This document shows positions 63,014 through 64,000 of a stretch of 64,000 bases of DNA, piece by piece; position 1 is the first letter of the stretch; every line of letters starts with the position of its first letter. The notes beneath the pieces are model-generated. The model saw nothing but the letters and a program-made list of their open reading frames with translations, made no database searches and had not been told where the DNA came from. The position numbers and the translations under genes were made by a program. This DNA comes from Dehalococcoides mccartyi 195 (GTDB lineage Bacteria > Chloroflexota > Dehalococcoidia > Dehalococcoidales > Dehalococcoidaceae): positions 868,001 through 932,000 of the forward strand of contig NC_002936.3 in the NCBI RefSeq assembly GCF_000011905.1, in the 5' to 3' direction.

Positions 63014-63727
63014 ATGTTAGATTTAACTGAACTTGAAAAATCCCTGGGAGTAAAGTTTGAAAATCTGTCCCTTTTGGAGCAGGCGCTCATACATACTTCA
63101 TGGGTAAACGAAAACCCAAACCACTTAAGCGGCTCTAACGAAAGAATGGAATTTCTGGGTGATGCCGTACTGGGTGTAATATTTGCAGACCGGCTTTACC
63201 ATGATTTCCCTGATATTCAGGAAGGTGACCTGACCCGTTTCCGTTCCCTGCTGGTGCGGCGGGAAAGTCTGGTAAGAGTAGCTTTGGGCATCAATCTTGG
63301 CAAATACCTCTATCTGGGGCGGGGTGAAGATGCCTCCAAGGGGCGTTTTAAGCCGGCCAATCTGGCGGGTGCATTTGAAGCCGTGCTGGCAGCCATATAT
63401 CTGGATAAAGGGATAGATGCAACCAGGGAAGTTATCTTCCGCCTTTTTAAGACCGAAATGGAACGGGTGCAAACCCTGAGTTCCAACATTGATTACAAAT
63501 CACGCCTGCAGGAGCTTGTGCAAGCCCAATTTCAGCTTACACCCCGCTACCGTATTATAGATTTCAGCGGGCCGGAACATAACCATCTGTTTATAGCCGA
63601 AGTCTATACCGAAGACAAAGTGCTGGCGGAAGGTTCGGGGCGCAGCAAAAAAGAAGCCGAAACCAGCGCCGCTAAAGAAGCCTTGCAGCAGTTTGAAAAC
63701 AGCTTTACAGCCGAAGATAACATTTGA
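63014..63727 (+). CDS. rnc: Ribonuclease III
   Basis: 237 residues from ATG 63014; an in-frame ATG further upstream (62966) precedes the promoter and is rejected. RNase III signature ERMEFLGDAVLG holds E46 and D50. The second acidic pair is altered: the family's LADxFEA reads LAGAFEA, so the aspartate equivalent to E. coli D114 is G119 while the essential glutamate (E122) remains. A C-terminal double-stranded-RNA-binding domain follows (DYKSRLQELVQAQF, GSGRSKKEAETSAAKEAL). Processes rRNA, including the stem around 16S. Confidence 0.92.
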   Translation: MLDLTELEKSLGVKFENLSLLEQALIHTSWVNENPNHLSGSNERMEFLGDAVLGVIFADRLYHDFPDIQEGDLTRFRSLLVRRESLVRVALGINLGKYLYLGRGEDASKGRFKPANLAGAFEAVLAAIYLDKGIDATREVIFRLFKTEMERVQTLSSNIDYKSRLQELVQAQFQLTPRYRIIDFSGPEHNHLFIAEVYTEDKVLAEGSGRSKKEAETSAAKEALQQFENSFTAEDNI

Positions 63728-63756
63728 TAAACTTTTAGCATTGTAGGAGGACACGT

Positions 63757-63897
63757 ATGGGTGGCAGAGATTTTCAATCACGCGAGACCAAAAAACAGAA
63801 GAAAGATTCCAAAAAACCGGCAGTTTCGGGTGAGTTTTTCCAGCCGAATGTAGAACCGGAAGTAGTCCGCAAAAAGAAGAAAAACAAGGATATATAA
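63757..63897 (+). CDS. Small basic protein (46 residues)
   Basis: MGGRDFQSRETKKQKKDSKK, then PAVSGEFFQPNVEPEVVRKK and a KKKNKDI end. TAGGAGGACACGT precedes the ATG, 29 nt after rnc. Highly charged, probably disordered, possibly RNA-binding. No family recognised. Confidence 0.65.
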   Translation: MGGRDFQSRETKKQKKDSKKPAVSGEFFQPNVEPEVVRKKKKNKDI

Positions 63898-63918
63898 CTT
63901 GGGATACGGGGTTCAGGC

Positions 63919-64000
63919 GTGCATTGTCTGAAAGCGGTTGTCAAAGGGAAAGTTCAGGGAGTTTACTTCAGGGATTTTACCCGGACACAAGCCATACGTC
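63919..64000 (+). CDS. Acylphosphatase, N-terminal part (cut by window edge)
   Basis: From GTG 63919: MHCLKAVVKGKVQGVYFRDF then TRTQAIR, where the window ends. GxVQGVxFR with its arginine is the acylphosphatase active-site loop. It hydrolyses acyl-phosphates. The start is tentative, with no strong ribosome site. Follows rnc and the small basic gene. Confidence 0.85.
   Translation, partial: MHCLKAVVKGKVQGVYFRDFTRTQAIR

Overview
The window is a bacterial chromosome segment with no plasmid, phage, transposon or CRISPR signal. Gene content and arrangement fit the Dehalococcoidia (Chloroflexota), most likely Dehalococcoides mccartyi: a 16S rRNA gene with no 23S/5S beside it, an NrpR-type regulator in a bacterium, a mycobacterial-type inositol-phosphate synthase, very compact mostly core genes, and strict-anaerobe enzymes (indolepyruvate:ferredoxin oxidoreductase). 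The species call is by recognition, not by database search.

Layout. 1-3416: an acyl-CoA synthetase (cut by the left edge) behind a structured leader with a terminator, divergent from iorAB. 3423-4511: a NifU-like scaffold, zinc-ribbon and CBS operon on the minus strand. 4631-9505: a stress and metal block (SHOCT protein, CopA copper ATPase, Hsp20, a double ferritin-like protein, Fe/Mn superoxide dismutase). 9642-13558: tRNA-Arg and tRNA-His, an Smr protein, a divergent HisF, NrpR and MtaB. 13590-17247: fabF-recJ-plsY. 17356-20807: lgt, an MrfA-type helicase and a DUF503 gene. 20917-27441: rpsO-pnp-dapB-asd-dapA plus two paralogous acetyltransferases. 27517-36979, all minus: purA; a CDP-alcohol phosphatidyltransferase/PimA-like/inositol-phosphate-synthase operon; a 45-residue zinc-binding-type protein; then nusA-ylxR-infB-rbfA-truB. 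37132-40788: comM, acetyltransferases and a DUF502 protein. 40864-45675, minus: the ancestral-looking tRNA-Thr/Tyr/Thr-tuf-rpmG-secE-nusG-rplKAJL cluster. 45838-48762: a three-gene glycosyltransferase/deacetylase/acyltransferase operon. 48825-50520: arsR/permease/thioredoxin-like. 50594-59793: DivIVA-like, HPP, ACT, phenylacetate-CoA ligase and a seven-PAS hybrid kinase. 59965-62014: the 16S-tRNA-Ile operon. 62449-64000: two tRNAs, a 43-residue membrane protein, rnc, a small basic protein and an acylphosphatase cut by the right edge.

How genes may work together. The best candidate for an undescribed system is 45838-48762: a MshA-like glycosyltransferase and an LmbE/MshB/BshB-like deacetylase, which are the first steps of mycothiol/bacillithiol-type synthesis, joined to a FemAB/BioF2-like acyltransferase in place of the usual cysteine ligase. 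An inositol-phosphate synthase lies in the same window. A separate operon (28894-31825) looks like phosphatidylinositol and mannoside-type lipid synthesis.

Regulation is unusually legible. Terminator hairpins sit in the leaders of the acyl-CoA synthetase, nusA and rplJ. The purA ribosome site is buried in a hairpin. At least four genes (comM, rnc, the acyltransferase at 48762 and an acetyltransferase at 40033) have promoters placed so that their mRNAs should be leaderless or nearly so.
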